Shown piece by piece: positions 63,305 through 64,000 of a stretch of DNA of 64,000 bases. The notes under the pieces are model-generated. The model was not told where the DNA came from and ran no database searches. It saw only the letters and a program-made list of their open reading frames with translations. Source of the stretch: Hydractinia symbiolongicarpus. Lineage: Eukaryota; Cnidaria; Hydrozoa; Anthoathecata; Hydractiniidae. The translations under genes and the position numbers were made by a program. Where the stretch lies: NCBI RefSeq assembly GCF_029227915.1, contig NC_079886.1:12609501-12673500 (forward strand), in the 5' to 3' direction. The number at the start of each line of letters is the position of its first letter. The stretch's first letter is position 1.

Positions 63305-64000
63305 TCCTATAAAGGCTGTAATATGGCCTTTTGCAGTCTAACAAAAGCCTCACATGTAAATCTCTAGGTTCCATCTGCCTGCGCAGGTTACCATTGGACT
63401 GTTCCTTCTAGTCTCGATGCACTACAACGTTCCAAGTGGTTTTCTTTAGCGCCATGGCCTTAGAACACTCTTAACTACGTGCACAGTCCTATAAAGACCG
63501 TAATATACATTTTTGCAGTCCAATAAAGGCCGCACACGTAAATCACGCGGTTTCAGCTGCCTGCACTGGTTACCATTGCACTTGTCGTTCCAGTCTCAAT
63601 GCGCTATCACGTCCCAAGTCGTTTTCATTAGCGCCGCTGCCTTACAACACTCTTAACTACGTGCACAGTCCTATAAAGGCTGCAATATGGCCTTTTGCAG
63701 TCTAATAAAAACTTCGCACATCAATCACGCGGTTTCACCTGTCTGCGCATGTTACCATTGGACTAGTCCTTCCATTCTCAATGCGCTACAACGTCCCAAG
63801 TCGTTTTTATTAGCGCCGCTGCCTTACAACACTCTGAACTGCGTGCACAGTCCTATAAAGGCTGTAATATGGCCTTTTGCAGTCTAATAAAGGCCTTTCA
63901 CGTAAATCACGTGGTTTCACCTGCCTGCGCAGGTTACCATTGGACTATTCCTTCCAGTCTCAATGCACTACAACGTTCCAAGTGGTTTTCCTCAGCGCTG

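Larger units (their letters stand above)
1..64000. repeat. Satellite DNA array, ~182-bp monomer, fills the whole window
   Basis: The window is a continuous head-to-tail array of a monomer of about 182 bp, roughly 350 copies, with no inversion and no unique sequence at either edge. Matching landmarks recur at multiples of 182: the ATGG start at 3233, 3597, 4143 and 4507 is spaced 364, 546 and 364. Most length variants are 179-181 bp, through 1-bp losses (ACCATTGACTAG, AAAGACCGAATAT) and a 3-bp shorter form (GGGTGTATAGCC). A monomer close to nucleosome length in higher-order units is typical of eukaryotic centromeric or pericentromeric satellites; placing this array at a centromere is inference. 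I do not recognise the monomer as human alpha satellite or another satellite I know. No gene, transposon or RNA gene interrupts it. Confidence 0.98.
62411..64000. repeat. Right-end satellite block
   Basis: About nine monomers, ending within a monomer at CAGCGCTG. The CATCGACTAGTCCTTTCAG type (about 62661) links it to 52.69 and 53.24 kb. The tail from 63.5 kb follows the order at 54.06-54.55 kb. The array clearly continues beyond the window. Confidence 0.9.

Overview
The window is one uninterrupted satellite DNA array. Every part of the 64 kb is a head-to-tail copy of a monomer of about 182 bp (roughly 350 copies), all in the same orientation. I see no protein-coding gene, tRNA, rRNA, transposon, CRISPR array, telomere repeat or unique flanking sequence. 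The open frames of 60-115 codons are a by-product of the repeat: one frame happens to be stop-free through a monomer, and because 182 is not a multiple of 3 the frame shifts and closes in the next one. The organism is a eukaryote, most likely sampled in centromeric, pericentromeric or other constitutive heterochromatin. A near-nucleosome-length monomer in nested higher-order repeats points that way. I do not recognise the monomer and cannot name the species. CpG is not strongly depleted (6-8 per monomer in the copies I counted), which argues mildly against a heavily methylated germline.

Layout. Positions 1-3749 are a left block related to 4181-7750. Positions 3750-12660 and 12661-21571 are two adjacent, almost identical 8911-bp copies of 49 monomers. 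About 18.94-28.62 kb is repeated at about 28.66-38.15 kb with an offset of 9.5-9.7 kb; the two copies meet at an out-of-register 274-bp chimeric monomer. From 38.15 kb to the end the array is a mosaic of smaller duplications: 2.6 kb (39.94 and 45.28 kb), 1266 bp tandem (42.5-45.0 kb), 1627 bp tandem (48.7-52.0 kb), 542 bp tandem (52.6-53.7 kb), 727 bp (54.3 and 55.0 kb) and about 2.2 kb (58.1 and 60.45 kb). A foreign-looking 26-bp A/C-rich patch lies at 63241-63266.

Monomer anatomy (3597-3778 as type copy): AATAAA, an ATCACGTG box, the 10-bp palindrome CCTGCGCAGG, CCATTGG (a reversed CCAAT), AACGTT, CAGCGCTG, GTGCAC and TATAAA, in that order. CAGTC occurs three times per monomer at exact 75-bp spacing, with a 32-bp remainder. 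The 16 bases starting at the first and third CAGTC match at 14 positions, so the apparent poly(A) signal and the apparent TATA box look like two copies of one internal repeat. Monomers differ mainly in the CACGTG box, the palindrome, the TATA position and the central segment, giving several monomer types that are shuffled into the higher-order units. The picture is repeated unequal exchange or replication-slippage amplification at several scales, almost always keeping the monomer register.

All comparisons were made by eye. Block boundaries are good to a few tens of bases unless stated otherwise.
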